Positions 35,250 through 43,164 of a stretch of DNA of 64,000 bases are shown here, in pieces; the stretch's first letter is position 1; every line of letters starts with the position of its first letter. The position numbers and the translations under genes are program-made. The notes beneath the pieces are model-generated. The model was not told where the DNA came from, searched no databases, and was given only the letters and a program-made list of their open reading frames with translations. This DNA is from Saccharopolyspora shandongensis (GTDB taxonomy: Bacteria; Actinomycetota; Actinomycetes; Mycobacteriales; Pseudonocardiaceae). Location: positions 124,001 to 188,000 of the forward strand of contig NZ_FNOK01000009.1 of NCBI RefSeq assembly GCF_900106995.1. Direction: 5' to 3'.

Positions 35250-36149
35250 ATGCGAGCCAAGAAAATTCGGCTGGTGACGGTGCTGGCGGCGTCGCTGGCG
35301 CTGGCCTTGACCGGTTGCGGGCGCGAAGGCGGTCCCGGCGGCGGCGAACCGCAGGTCCAGCAGAACGTCGCCCAGAACGTGCAGGTCCAGGGCTCTCCGA
35401 CGTTCGACCGGATGAAGCAGAAGGGCCGCGTCACGATCGGCGTGAAGGAAGACCAGCCGGGCCTGGGCTTCCGCGACCCCGTCACCAACCAGTACTCCGG
35501 CTTCGACATCGAGGTCGCCCGGCTGATCGCCGCGCAGCTCGGGTTCGACCCGAACACGCAGATCGACTACAAGCCGATCCCGTCCACCGCGCGCGAGCAG
35601 GCGATCTCCACCGGTGAGGTCGACTACTACGTCGGCACCTACACGATCAACGACAAGCGCAAGGAGCAGATCAGCTTCGCCGGGCCGTACTTCATGGCCG
35701 GGCAGGACCTGCTGGTGCGCGCGGACAACACCGACATCACCGGCAAGGAGTCGATCAAGGGCAAGAAGGTCTGCTCCGCGACCGGCTCGACGCCGATCCA
35801 GCGGGTCAAGCAGGACCAGCTCACCGAGCCGCAGAACATCGTCGAGTTCCAGCGCTACTCGGAGTGCGTGCAGCAGCTGCTCGACCGCCAGGTCGAGGCG
35901 GTCACCACGGACGACGCCATCCTCAAGGGCTACGCCGCGCAGGACCCGGACAAGCTGAAGGTCGTCGGCAAGCCGTTCTCCGAGGAGCCCTACGGCGTCG
36001 GCCTCGCGCACGACGACAGCGCCCTGCGCAACAAGATCAACGACATCCTGGAGCAGGCCGCGACCAACGGCGAGTGGAAGCGCGTCTACGACGGCACTCT
36101 CGGCAAGTCCGGCTCGCCCGCCGAGCCGCCCAAGGTGGACCGCTACTGA
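35250..36149 (+). CDS. gluB: Glutamate-type substrate-binding lipoprotein
   Basis: The 299-residue SBP_bac_3 protein has a lipoprotein signal (MRAKKIRLVTVLAASLALALTGC, lipobox LTGC) so it is tethered outside the membrane. The mature domain starts near residue 45 after a Gly/Gln linker. Binding-site pattern: RVTIGVKEDQPGLGFRDPVTNQYSGFDIEVARLIAAQLGF, VDYYVGTYTINDKRKEQISFAGPYFMAGQDLLV, and VEAVTTDDAILKGYA. Glutamate specificity is by analogy with corynebacterial GluB. A strong hairpin follows its stop. Confidence 0.92.
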   Translation: MRAKKIRLVTVLAASLALALTGCGREGGPGGGEPQVQQNVAQNVQVQGSPTFDRMKQKGRVTIGVKEDQPGLGFRDPVTNQYSGFDIEVARLIAAQLGFDPNTQIDYKPIPSTAREQAISTGEVDYYVGTYTINDKRKEQISFAGPYFMAGQDLLVRADNTDITGKESIKGKKVCSATGSTPIQRVKQDQLTEPQNIVEFQRYSECVQQLLDRQVEAVTTDDAILKGYAAQDPDKLKVVGKPFSEEPYGVGLAHDDSALRNKINDILEQAATNGEWKRVYDGTLGKSGSPAEPPKVDRY

Positions 36150-36156
36150 TCCCGTC

Positions 36157-36196
36157 ATCGGATGCCCAGGGCCGGATCGCGCCCTGGGCATCCGAT
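36157..36196 (+). terminator. Intercistronic stem-loop between gluB and gluC
   Basis: ATCGGATGCCCAGGGC at 36157-36172 and GCCCTGGGCATCCGAT at 36181-36196 are perfect reverse complements with an 8-nt loop. Located inside an operon, it likely acts as an mRNA 3'-end stabiliser or partial terminator giving more GluB than permease. Confidence 0.7.
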
Positions 36197-36213
36197 TACT
36201 TCAGGAGTACTCA

Positions 36214-36864
36214 TTGATCGACATCTTGGTGGAGTACGGGGACGTCCTCGCCAGGGGTTTCCTGCGGACGATCGAGCTCTTCCTGCTGGCGGCCGCCGGT
36301 TCGCTGGTGCTGGGCACGATCCTGGCGACGCTGCGGGTCAGCCCCGTCCCCGCGCTGCGGGCGGTCGGCGCCGGCTACGTGACCCTGCTCCGCAACACAC
36401 CGCTGACGCTGATCTTCTTCTTCTTCGTCTTCGCCTACCCCAAGCTGGAGCTGATCCAGTTCCCGTTCTTCACCGCCGCGGTCATCGCCCTGACCATCTA
36501 CACCTCCGCGTTCGTCTGCGAGGTGTTGCGGGCGGGGATCAACACGGTGCCGGTCGGGCAAGCCGAGGCGGCGCGCTCCATCGGGCTCGGGTTCGCCCAG
36601 TCGCTGACCAACGTGATCCTTCCCCAAGCCTTCCGCGCAGTGGTCCCGCCGCTGGTCAGCGTGCTGATCGCGCTGCTGAAGAACACGACCGTCGCGGCCG
36701 GGTTCAGCGTGGCCGAGGTCGGCTCGGTCATCCCCTACCTCAACGAGCAGGGTGAGCCGACGCTGAACGCCTTCATCTGGATCGCCGTCGGCTTCATGAT
36801 CCTGGTCATCCCGCTGACCTTGGTCCAGCGGAGCTTCGAGAAGCGGTGGAGCGTGGCCCGATGA
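36214..36864 (+). CDS. gluC: Glutamate ABC transporter permease 1
   Basis: This 216-residue membrane protein starts at TTG 36214 (AGGAG eight bases upstream). It has about five transmembrane helices and the EAA loop EAARSIGLGFAQSLTNVILPQAFRAVVPPLV, typical of HisM/GlnP-type permeases. Four bases overlap with gluD (ATGA). The TTG start and the preceding hairpin would keep permease below binding protein. Confidence 0.92.
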   Translation: MIDILVEYGDVLARGFLRTIELFLLAAAGSLVLGTILATLRVSPVPALRAVGAGYVTLLRNTPLTLIFFFFVFAYPKLELIQFPFFTAAVIALTIYTSAFVCEVLRAGINTVPVGQAEAARSIGLGFAQSLTNVILPQAFRAVVPPLVSVLIALLKNTTVAAGFSVAEVGSVIPYLNEQGEPTLNAFIWIAVGFMILVIPLTLVQRSFEKRWSVAR

Positions 36865-37724
36865 GCACCGTCCTGTTCGACACCCCCGGACCGCGCGCCC
36901 GCGTGCGCAACCGGCTCATCAGCGTCGTCAGCACCGTCGTGGTGCTGGGCCTGCTCGGCTACGTGGTGTTCCGCTTCTACGAGACGGGGCAGTTCGACGC
37001 GAGCAAGTGGGAATGGCTGCTCTACGAGCAGATCCAGCTGGAACTGTTCGGGGCACTGTGGAACACCGTCCGCGCGTTCCTCATGGGCGCCGCGCTCGCG
37101 CTGGCGTTCGGTGCGGTGTTCGCGCTCGGCCGGCTCTCCGACCACGCCTGGATCCGGGTGCCGTGCACGGCGATCGTGGAGGTCTTCCGCGCGATCCCGC
37201 TGGTCATCCTGATCTTCTTCCTGTACTACGCGGCGCCGGGGCTGGGCGTGAACTTCGGCCAGTACTGGTCGGTCGTGCTCGGCCTGACGCTCTACAACGG
37301 CTCGGTGCTGGCCGAGGTGTTCCGGGCCGGCGTCGCCGCGCTCCCCAAGGGGCAGAGCGAGGCCGCTTACTCGATCGGGATGCGGAAGAACCAGGTCATG
37401 CGGACCGTGGTGCTGCCGCAGGCGATCCGGATGATGCTGCCCGCGATCATCAGCCAACTCGTGGTGCTGCTCAAGGACAGCGCGCTCGGCTTCCTGATCA
37501 CCTACCAAGAGCTGCTGTACTACGCCCGCTACCTCGGCGGCATCCCCACGCTGGACCGCCCGATCATCCCGGTCAGCCTGGTGGTGGCGGCGATCTACAT
37601 CTCGATGTGCCTGCTGCTCACGTGGTTCGCCACGTACCTGGACCGGCGCAACCGCCGGACCAAGAAGACCAGGCAGATCGCTCCGGCCGCCAAGCCGCTG
37701 GCGGAGGCCACGGCCGGCGACTGA
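36861..37724 (+). CDS. gluD: Glutamate ABC transporter permease 2
   Basis: The 287-residue permease starts at ATG 36861 inside the gluC stop. It has a longer hydrophilic N terminus, then helices including LISVVSTVVVLGLLGYVVF and an EAA loop EAAYSIGMRKNQVMRTVVLPQAIRMMLPAIISQLVVLLKDSALGF. It pairs with GluC to form the channel. The C terminus RNRRTKKTRQIAPAAKPLAEATAGD is a charged cytoplasmic tail. It ends before a bidirectional terminator. Confidence 0.92.
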   Translation: MSTVLFDTPGPRARVRNRLISVVSTVVVLGLLGYVVFRFYETGQFDASKWEWLLYEQIQLELFGALWNTVRAFLMGAALALAFGAVFALGRLSDHAWIRVPCTAIVEVFRAIPLVILIFFLYYAAPGLGVNFGQYWSVVLGLTLYNGSVLAEVFRAGVAALPKGQSEAAYSIGMRKNQVMRTVVLPQAIRMMLPAIISQLVVLLKDSALGFLITYQELLYYARYLGGIPTLDRPIIPVSLVVAAIYISMCLLLTWFATYLDRRNRRTKKTRQIAPAAKPLAEATAGD

Positions 37725-37740
37725 GCACCGCTCGGAGTGG

Positions 37741-37774
37741 AGGGCGCCTTCGACCAGCCGGTCGGAGGCGCCCT
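37741..37774. terminator. Bidirectional terminator between gluD and monooxygenase
   Basis: AGGGCGCCTTCGACC at 37741-37755 pairs with GGTCGGAGGCGCCCT at 37760-37774 with one mismatch; loop AGCC. It lies 16 bp after gluD and 8 bp before the convergent stop. Confidence 0.8.
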
Positions 37775-37782
37775 TCGCGTTG

Positions 37783-39249
37783 TCAGGCGTGGAGCAGCTT
37801 CTCCAGAACGTTCGCGGGCGCGGTGGGATCGGTGCCGCGCCAGGCGACCACGTCGTCGGGACGGATCAGGACGCCCTCGCCCGCTCCCAGGAAGTCGACG
37901 TCGAGGCGGTGGACCGGGATTCCGCCGGGCCGCCAGCGCTGCGGATCGTCGGCCACGGCCAGTGCCCACCCGGGCCCGGCGAGGTCCACTGTGGACTTGG
38001 TACGGGCGGTGTCCAGCCAGCGGTGCGGGATCCGGGTGCCGACCCGCCCGGCCGGCGCGAACTCGGTGACCGGTTCCGCCTCGCCGCCCTCCGCCGGGCC
38101 GCCGGAGATCGCCCCGGCCGGGTACTGGAATCCGCCCGCCGCCAGCACGAACGGATGCGCCAGCGTCGGATCGGGGGCGGCCGTCAGGTCCGTTGCGCGC
38201 CTGCTCGACTGGTCCGCGGCGAACCAGCCCGCCGGACGACGCTCCGCGTCGTAGCTGTCCAGCAGCGACGGCGCCGCAGCGCCGGAGAGCACCGCCGCGA
38301 GCTTCCAGCCGAGGTTGTGCGCGTCGGCGATGCCGGTGTTGGCACCGACCGCGGCGAACGGGGGCATGACGTGCGCAGCGTCTCCGGCCAGGTGCACCCG
38401 CCCCGACGAGTAGCGGTCGGCGACGAGCATCTCGGGCCGCCAGGGAAGCACGCTCATGACTTCGAGGTCCGGGGCGGGCACGCCGAGCGCGGTGCGCAGC
38501 AGCGCCGGCCAGTCGCGATCGACGTCGCCACCCGGGGTCATGAACACCCAGTTCAGCCGACCGTCCACCGAGGCCAGCCCGCCGGGCGCGTCGGGGTGCT
38601 GGATCTGGCAGATGTTGAACTCCCGACCACGCACGACATCCGCGAGATCGGCGCGGAAGTAGACGTTCACGCTGTCCTCGCCGATGGCGCCGCGCCCGGA
38701 GCGGCCGATGCCCAGCGCCGAGCGCACCGGGCTCCGCGCCCCGTCGGCTGCGACCAGGTACGACGCGCGCAGCCCGGAGTCCGCGAGCTCGGCGACGACT
38801 CCATCGGCGTCCTGCTCGAACGACGTGAGAGCGGTCGAGAACCGGATGTCCGCGCCCGCGTCCTGGGCCGCTTGGCGCAGCACCGGTTCAAGCACGTTCT
38901 GCGCCACCAGGCAGGGCAGCTCCGGGCTGACGTCCATCGACTCGCCCGCCCCGGACGGCCGCCACGGCGGCAACTGCTCGGCCTCCGCCAAGGTCTTCCC
39001 GACGGCCATGCAGTCGTGATCGGCGAGGTCTCGCGCGGCCTCGTGGACGGTCTCGGCCAGCCCCAGTTCCCGGAAGATCTCCAGGCTGCGCACGTGGAAG
39101 CGCCGCGCCTTGGGCTGCGGCGAGGTCGTCGCGCGCTTCTCGACGAGCGTCACGTCCACGCCGTGGTGGCGCAGCACCAACGCCGTCGTCAGCCCGACGA
39201 GTCCACCGCCGGCGATCAGCACTTCAGTCTGTGTACGTTGTACATTCAC
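37783..39249 (-). CDS. FAD-dependent monooxygenase (PheA/TfdB-type aromatic hydroxylase)
   Basis: The 488-residue flavoprotein has the dinucleotide-binding motif TEVLIAGGGLVGLTTALVLRHHGVDVTLVEKR and the second FAD motif GRVHLAGDAAHVMPPFAAVGANTGIADAHNLGWKLA. The middle NAD(P)H-contact motif is YLVAADGARSPVRSALGI. Such enzymes hydroxylate phenols, antibiotics or polyketides. Start GTG 39249 sits inside one of two TGTAC-GTT-GTACA palindromes. It is divergent from a TetR gene, so it is substrate- or stress-inducible. Confidence 0.92.
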   Translation of the reverse strand: MNVQRTQTEVLIAGGGLVGLTTALVLRHHGVDVTLVEKRATTSPQPKARRFHVRSLEIFRELGLAETVHEAARDLADHDCMAVGKTLAEAEQLPPWRPSGAGESMDVSPELPCLVAQNVLEPVLRQAAQDAGADIRFSTALTSFEQDADGVVAELADSGLRASYLVAADGARSPVRSALGIGRSGRGAIGEDSVNVYFRADLADVVRGREFNICQIQHPDAPGGLASVDGRLNWVFMTPGGDVDRDWPALLRTALGVPAPDLEVMSVLPWRPEMLVADRYSSGRVHLAGDAAHVMPPFAAVGANTGIADAHNLGWKLAAVLSGAAAPSLLDSYDAERRPAGWFAADQSSRRATDLTAAPDPTLAHPFVLAAGGFQYPAGAISGGPAEGGEAEPVTEFAPAGRVGTRIPHRWLDTARTKSTVDLAGPGWALAVADDPQRWRPGGIPVHRLDVDFLGAGEGVLIRPDDVVAWRGTDPTAPANVLEKLLHA

Positions 39250-39264
39250 GATGTACGTTGTACA
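39232..39264. promoter_or_regulatory. Twin 13-bp palindromic operators TGTACGTTGTACA
   Basis: Two identical 13-mers, TGTACGTTGTACA at 39232-39244 and 39252-39264, each a perfect TGTAC-N3-GTACA palindrome, lie 20 bp apart (about two helical turns) in the 37-bp gap between the monooxygenase and TetR starts. The first overlaps the monooxygenase start codon region, so bound repressor would block initiation directly. Confidence 0.75.
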
Positions 39265-39286
39265 CGCAGGTTAGTATCCGAGGCAA

Positions 39287-40018
39287 ATGACTTCTGCGAA
39301 ACCTCCGGGCGGCCTGGTCTGGTTCGACGAGCCGCCGCCCCCGCCGGCCACCACGCAGCTCAGCCGCGAGCGGATCGTCGCCGCGGCGATCGCGCTCGCC
39401 GACGAAAGCCCGACCGGCGAGATCACGATGCGGGCGATCGCGAGCCGCCTCGGCACGCGCAGCCCGATGGCGCTGTACCGCTACGTCGGCAGCAAGGACG
39501 GCCTGACGGACCTGATGGTCGACGAGGTCTACGGCGAGATCACCGTCCCGCCGCCCGGCGACTGGCGGGCCTGCCTGCGCGAGATGGGCCGCTCCGCATG
39601 GGCGGCGGTGCAGCGGCACCCCTGGTTCGCGCGGATGTCGTTCAGCCGGCCGCCGCTGGGACCGAACGCGCTGCGCCTCTACGACGCCGCCCTCGCCGCC
39701 GTCGACGAGCTGGACCTGGACGCCGCGACCCGCATCGGCTTCGTCAACACGGTGCTCGGACAAGCCCTGAAGTCCGGGCTCGCCCTGCTGGAAGAACGCG
39801 CGATGCGGGAACGGACCGGACTGGTGTCCGATGCCCAGCTCGCCGAGGCGGCACACCCCTACCTGGAGCGGATCAAGGCGGAAGGCAAGTACCCGCACTA
39901 CATCCGGTGGCTCGGCGAACCGGATTGCCTGGCCGACGTGCTGCCCTCCGAGCAGCACCTGGAGTGGCAGCTGGACGGCCTGCAGCGCCTCGTCGAGACC
40001 CGGCGCGCCGCCACCTGA
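39287..40018 (+). CDS. TetR-family regulator with TetR_C domain
   Basis: The 243-residue protein has a proline-rich lead (MTSAKPPGGLVWFDEPPPPPATTQ) then a HTH, LSRERIVAAAIALADESPTGEITMRAIASRLGTRSPMALYRYVGSKDGLTDLMVDEVYGEI. The C-terminal half (WRACLREMGRSAWAAVQRHPWFARMSFSRPPLGPNALRLYDAALAAVDELDLD) is of the TetR-class ligand-binding type. It is divergent from the monooxygenase and most likely binds the twin palindromes. Its partner ligand is unknown. Confidence 0.92.
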   Translation: MTSAKPPGGLVWFDEPPPPPATTQLSRERIVAAAIALADESPTGEITMRAIASRLGTRSPMALYRYVGSKDGLTDLMVDEVYGEITVPPPGDWRACLREMGRSAWAAVQRHPWFARMSFSRPPLGPNALRLYDAALAAVDELDLDAATRIGFVNTVLGQALKSGLALLEERAMRERTGLVSDAQLAEAAHPYLERIKAEGKYPHYIRWLGEPDCLADVLPSEQHLEWQLDGLQRLVETRRAAT

Positions 40019-40030
40019 TCCGACTGGCGG

Positions 40031-40723
40031 CTACGCGCGGAACCTCGTCGTCTCGCCGAGTTCCGCGCGACCGACCGCGATGTGGTTCACCGGAGCGGAT
40101 TCGAGGGCGTATCCGAAGGAGACGCCGAAAAGCAGCTTGCCGCCCCGGATTTCCAGCGACTCGCGAATCGCGTCGCCGTAGAAGCCCAGCAAGCCCTGCG
40201 GGCAGCTGGCGATCCCGTACGCCGTCATCGCCAGGAGCAGCGTCTGCCCGTACATGCCGATGTCCGCGGCCATCCGCGCGTCCGCATTGGACGGTGCGAA
40301 CACCAACGCGACGTGCGGCGCGCCGTAGAACCGCAAGCTCTCCGCGTTGTAGGCGTCGCGGGCTTCCCGGTCTTCGCGACCGATGCCGAGCGCCCCGTAC
40401 ATCGCTTCGCCGAAATCCTTGCGCCGCCGCTGGTGCACCTCGTCGTAGAGATCGTCCCGGTACGGGAAGTCCACGGAAAGGCGTTGCTGCGCGTGCGCCG
40501 CCAGCAGCGCTTCGCTCAGCCGGTCGCGCGCCGCCCCGCTGACGACTTCGACGCTCCAGGGCTGGGTGTTGGAGTTCGACGGCGCCGCGCTAGCCAGCGA
40601 GAAGACGGCGCGCATCGTCGAGTCCGGGACCAGATCCGGCCGGAAGGAGCGGACGGCTCGCCGGCCGCGGATCAGCTCCTCGGCGTGATCGGGCGAGTAG
40701 TTCCGCGTCGTGATGCCCGTCAA
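40031..40723 (-). CDS. Nitroreductase-family flavin oxidoreductase
   Basis: The 230-residue protein has the FMN-binding pattern LIRGRRAVRSFRPDLVPDSTMRAVFSLASAAPSNSNTQPWSVEVVSG and ASCPQGLLGFYGDAIRESLEI. It starts at TTG 40723 after AAGGGGAG. Such enzymes reduce nitroaromatics, quinones or flavins with NAD(P)H. It is divergent from a TetR gene with two different 6-4-6 palindromes between them. A divergent TetR-nitroreductase pair suggests xenobiotic-induced control. Confidence 0.9.
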   Translation of the reverse strand: MTGITTRNYSPDHAEELIRGRRAVRSFRPDLVPDSTMRAVFSLASAAPSNSNTQPWSVEVVSGAARDRLSEALLAAHAQQRLSVDFPYRDDLYDEVHQRRRKDFGEAMYGALGIGREDREARDAYNAESLRFYGAPHVALVFAPSNADARMAADIGMYGQTLLLAMTAYGIASCPQGLLGFYGDAIRESLEIRGGKLLFGVSFGYALESAPVNHIAVGRAELGETTRFRA

Positions 40724-40744
40724 GGCTCTCCCCTTCGATCGCGA

Positions 40745-40760
40745 TAAACGGAAGCGTTTA
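40745..40760. promoter_or_regulatory. Palindrome TAAACG-GAAG-CGTTTA
   Basis: A perfect 6-4-6 dyad, TAAACGGAAGCGTTTA, 22 bp upstream of the nitroreductase start, AT-rich for this genome. Likely operator or promoter element of the divergent unit. Confidence 0.5.
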
Positions 40761-40800
40761 CATAACGCCCCGGGAGGCTACCACGCAAAACCCGCGTTAA

Positions 40801-40816
40801 GTACACGGATGTGTAC
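40801..40816. promoter_or_regulatory. Palindrome GTACAC-GGAT-GTGTAC
   Basis: A perfect 6-4-6 dyad, GTACACGGATGTGTAC, 10 bp before the TetR ATG at 40826. It has the same 6-4-6 spacing but a different sequence from the dyad 56 bp away. Confidence 0.55.
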
Positions 40817-40825
40817 ACTTTGCGG

Positions 40826-41422
40826 ATGGGTGAGCAACAGACGGTCCAGCGCCGCCGAGGCCGGGGCGGGCGCGAGCGCATCATCGCCGCGGCGACCGCG
40901 CTCTTCGAGGCCCAGGGGATCATCGCGACGGGCATGGAACAGGTGGCGGCCGCCGCCCCGGTCTCCAAGCGCACCTTGTACGCGCACTTCCCCAGCAAGG
41001 ACGAGCTGGTCGTGGGCTACCTCCGGCACCTCGTCGAGTCCGGGCGCACGATGGAATCCGTGCTGGAGCGCGAGGACCTTCCCCTGCGCGAGCGGCTCCT
41101 CGCGCTGTTCGCGGTGCCGGACGAGGGCGACGGCCCGATCCGGGGCTGCCCCTTCATCGACGCGGCGGCCGAGTTCCCGGACCCGCAGAGCCCCGTCCAC
41201 CGGTACGCGGCCGAGCAGAAGCGGCGGCTCGCCGACCGGCTGGCCGAGCTGGTGGGCGCGCTCGGGGTCGCCGAACCCGAGGCTCTGGTCGAACAGCTCG
41301 CGATCCTCGCCGACGGTGCCGCCAGCCGTTCGATGGTGCTCAACGATGCCGGCTGCGGTCGATACGCGAGGGCCGCCGCGGAATCGCTGCTCGACGCAGC
41401 CATCCCGACGGCGGCCCGGTAG
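40826..41422 (+). CDS. TetR-family regulator (198 residues)
   Basis: HTH region: RRGRGGRERIIAAATALFEAQGIIATGMEQVAAAAPVSKRTLYAHFPSKDELVVGYLRHL. The C-terminal domain has GPIRGCPFIDAAAEFPDPQSPVHRYAAEQKRRLADRLAELVG, the pattern of RutR/YcdC-like quinone- or drug-sensing TetR proteins. ATG 40826 is preferred; GTG 40811 would put the start inside the operator dyad. It is divergent from the nitroreductase and probably controls it. No strong ribosome site is seen, so leaderless or weak initiation is possible. Confidence 0.88.
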   Translation: MGEQQTVQRRRGRGGRERIIAAATALFEAQGIIATGMEQVAAAAPVSKRTLYAHFPSKDELVVGYLRHLVESGRTMESVLEREDLPLRERLLALFAVPDEGDGPIRGCPFIDAAAEFPDPQSPVHRYAAEQKRRLADRLAELVGALGVAEPEALVEQLAILADGAASRSMVLNDAGCGRYARAAAESLLDAAIPTAAR

Positions 41423-41470
41423 CGGTGAGCCGTGCCCGGCCGGCGCTCACCGGCCCGGACACGGCGAGCG

Positions 41471-42955
41471 TCACGGCTTGGACACCGCTCGGCTTTCTTC
41501 CTGTGCCTCCCCGTGATCCGCCGGAGCAGGCTTCGGCGCGCGGTGGAGGAACAGCGACGCGACGAACGCGAGCACGCCGATGCAGGCGGCGGCGATGAAC
41601 GCCGTGCGCAGGCCGACCGCGTCAGGCGCGCCGGAGGGGTCGGTGGTCGACACGGAGGCGATGGTGATGAACACCGCGATGCCGAACGCGCCCGCGACCT
41701 GCTGGAGGGTGGCCAGGATCGCGCTGCCGTGCGAGTAGAGGTGATCGGGCAGCACGCTGAGGGACTCGGTCATCAGCGGAGTCATCATCAGCCCGAGCCC
41801 GGCCATGAGCACGATGTGGATGCCGACGACCGCGATCACCGGCGAACCCGGTCCAAGGACGGCGAACAGGCACAGCGACAACGCCATGGCCAGCGCGCCG
41901 GGGATCACCAGCGGCCGGGCGCCCACGCGGTCGAACAGCCGGCCCACCGGACGACCGAGCAGGCCGAGGACCAGCCCGCCGGGGAGCACGGCCAGCCCGC
42001 TGACGAAGGTGCTGACGTGCAGGACCGCCTGCAGGTACATCGGCAGCAGGATCGCCCCGGCGCCCAGCAGGCAGATGAACAGCAGGATGCCCAGGATCAG
42101 GGCCACCAAGAACGCGCGGTTGGTGAACGGGCGCAGGTCGAGCAGGGCCCGGTCGTCGCGCTGCAGGCGGATCTGGCGCGCCACGAACGCCGCGAGCGAG
42201 ACGGCGCCGACCGCGATCGGGATCCACGGCGCCACCAGGTGCGGCTCACCGCTGGACTCCCCGATGGAGGACAGCCCGTAGAGGACGCCGCCGAAGCCGA
42301 TGGCCGACAGCACGACCGAGGGCAGGTCCAGCGGCACCGACCGCGTTTCGGTGTCCAACCGCATCCAGACCGCGCCCATGACCAGCGCGAGCACCGCCAG
42401 CGGCAGCACGATCCAGAACATCCAGCGCCAGCCCAGCGAGGCCAGCACCGCGCCGCCGATCGTCGGCCCCACCGCGGGCGCGACGGCGATGACGATGCTG
42501 ATCGTGCCCATCGTCGCGCCGCGCTTCTCCTGCGGCACGAGGCGCATCACCGAGGTCATCAGCAGCGGGATCATCACCGCTGTGCCGCACGCCTGCACGA
42601 CGCGCCCGACCAGCAGGACCGCGAAGCCCGGGGCGAGCGCGCTGAGCAGCGTGCCCACGCTGAACAGCGTCAGCGCGGCCAGGAACACCTGGCGCGGCGT
42701 GAAGCGTTCGAGCAGGAAGCCCGTGGTCGGGATGACCACGGCCATCGTCAGCAGGAAGCCGCTGGTCAGCCACTGCACCGTTGTGGTGGTGACACCGAGA
42801 TCGATGGTGAGCTCGCGCAGCGCGACGCTCAGGATCGTCTCGTTGAGGATCATCACGAACGCCGAGGCCACCAGCACGGCTATCAGCACTGGGGCGCGCG
42901 GTGGCGTCGTTTCGCGGCCGGCATCCGCGGTCGTAGCGCTCGCGGAGTCGATCAT
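41471..42955 (-). CDS. DHA2-family (14-helix) MFS exporter
   Basis: The 494-residue drug exporter has the DHA2 motifs APVLIAVLVASAFVMILNETILSVALRELTIDLGV, TVQWLTSGFLLTMAVVIPTTGFLLERFTPRQVF, LVGRVVQACGTAVMIPLLMTSVMRLVP, and VGPTIGGAVLASLGWRWMFWIVLP. Start ATG 42955 (MIDSASATT); the longer N-terminal frame is rejected. The motif C equivalent GGAVLASLGWRW marks an antiporter. Compound unknown. It has no adjacent regulator except the TetR gene at 40826, which is convergent with it. Confidence 0.9.
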   Translation of the reverse strand: MIDSASATTADAGRETTPPRAPVLIAVLVASAFVMILNETILSVALRELTIDLGVTTTTVQWLTSGFLLTMAVVIPTTGFLLERFTPRQVFLAALTLFSVGTLLSALAPGFAVLLVGRVVQACGTAVMIPLLMTSVMRLVPQEKRGATMGTISIVIAVAPAVGPTIGGAVLASLGWRWMFWIVLPLAVLALVMGAVWMRLDTETRSVPLDLPSVVLSAIGFGGVLYGLSSIGESSGEPHLVAPWIPIAVGAVSLAAFVARQIRLQRDDRALLDLRPFTNRAFLVALILGILLFICLLGAGAILLPMYLQAVLHVSTFVSGLAVLPGGLVLGLLGRPVGRLFDRVGARPLVIPGALAMALSLCLFAVLGPGSPVIAVVGIHIVLMAGLGLMMTPLMTESLSVLPDHLYSHGSAILATLQQVAGAFGIAVFITIASVSTTDPSGAPDAVGLRTAFIAAACIGVLAFVASLFLHRAPKPAPADHGEAQEESRAVSKP

Positions 42956-43164
42956 GGTTGGGGGCACCTCACTGGAGTCGGGTCGCGCTCGACCGCGGGC
43001 ACGGCCGCCATTGGCCCTGCCCGGCATCGAGCGCGAGGTATGGATACGAGTCTGCTCAACCGCCGACGAATCGGCACGTGCTTTTCCCGAAGAGCAGGCG
43101 GCTCCGGGGCCTCGTCCCCGAAACCGGTCGCGTCGTGGTGGTCAGCGCACTTCGGGAATGCCCG

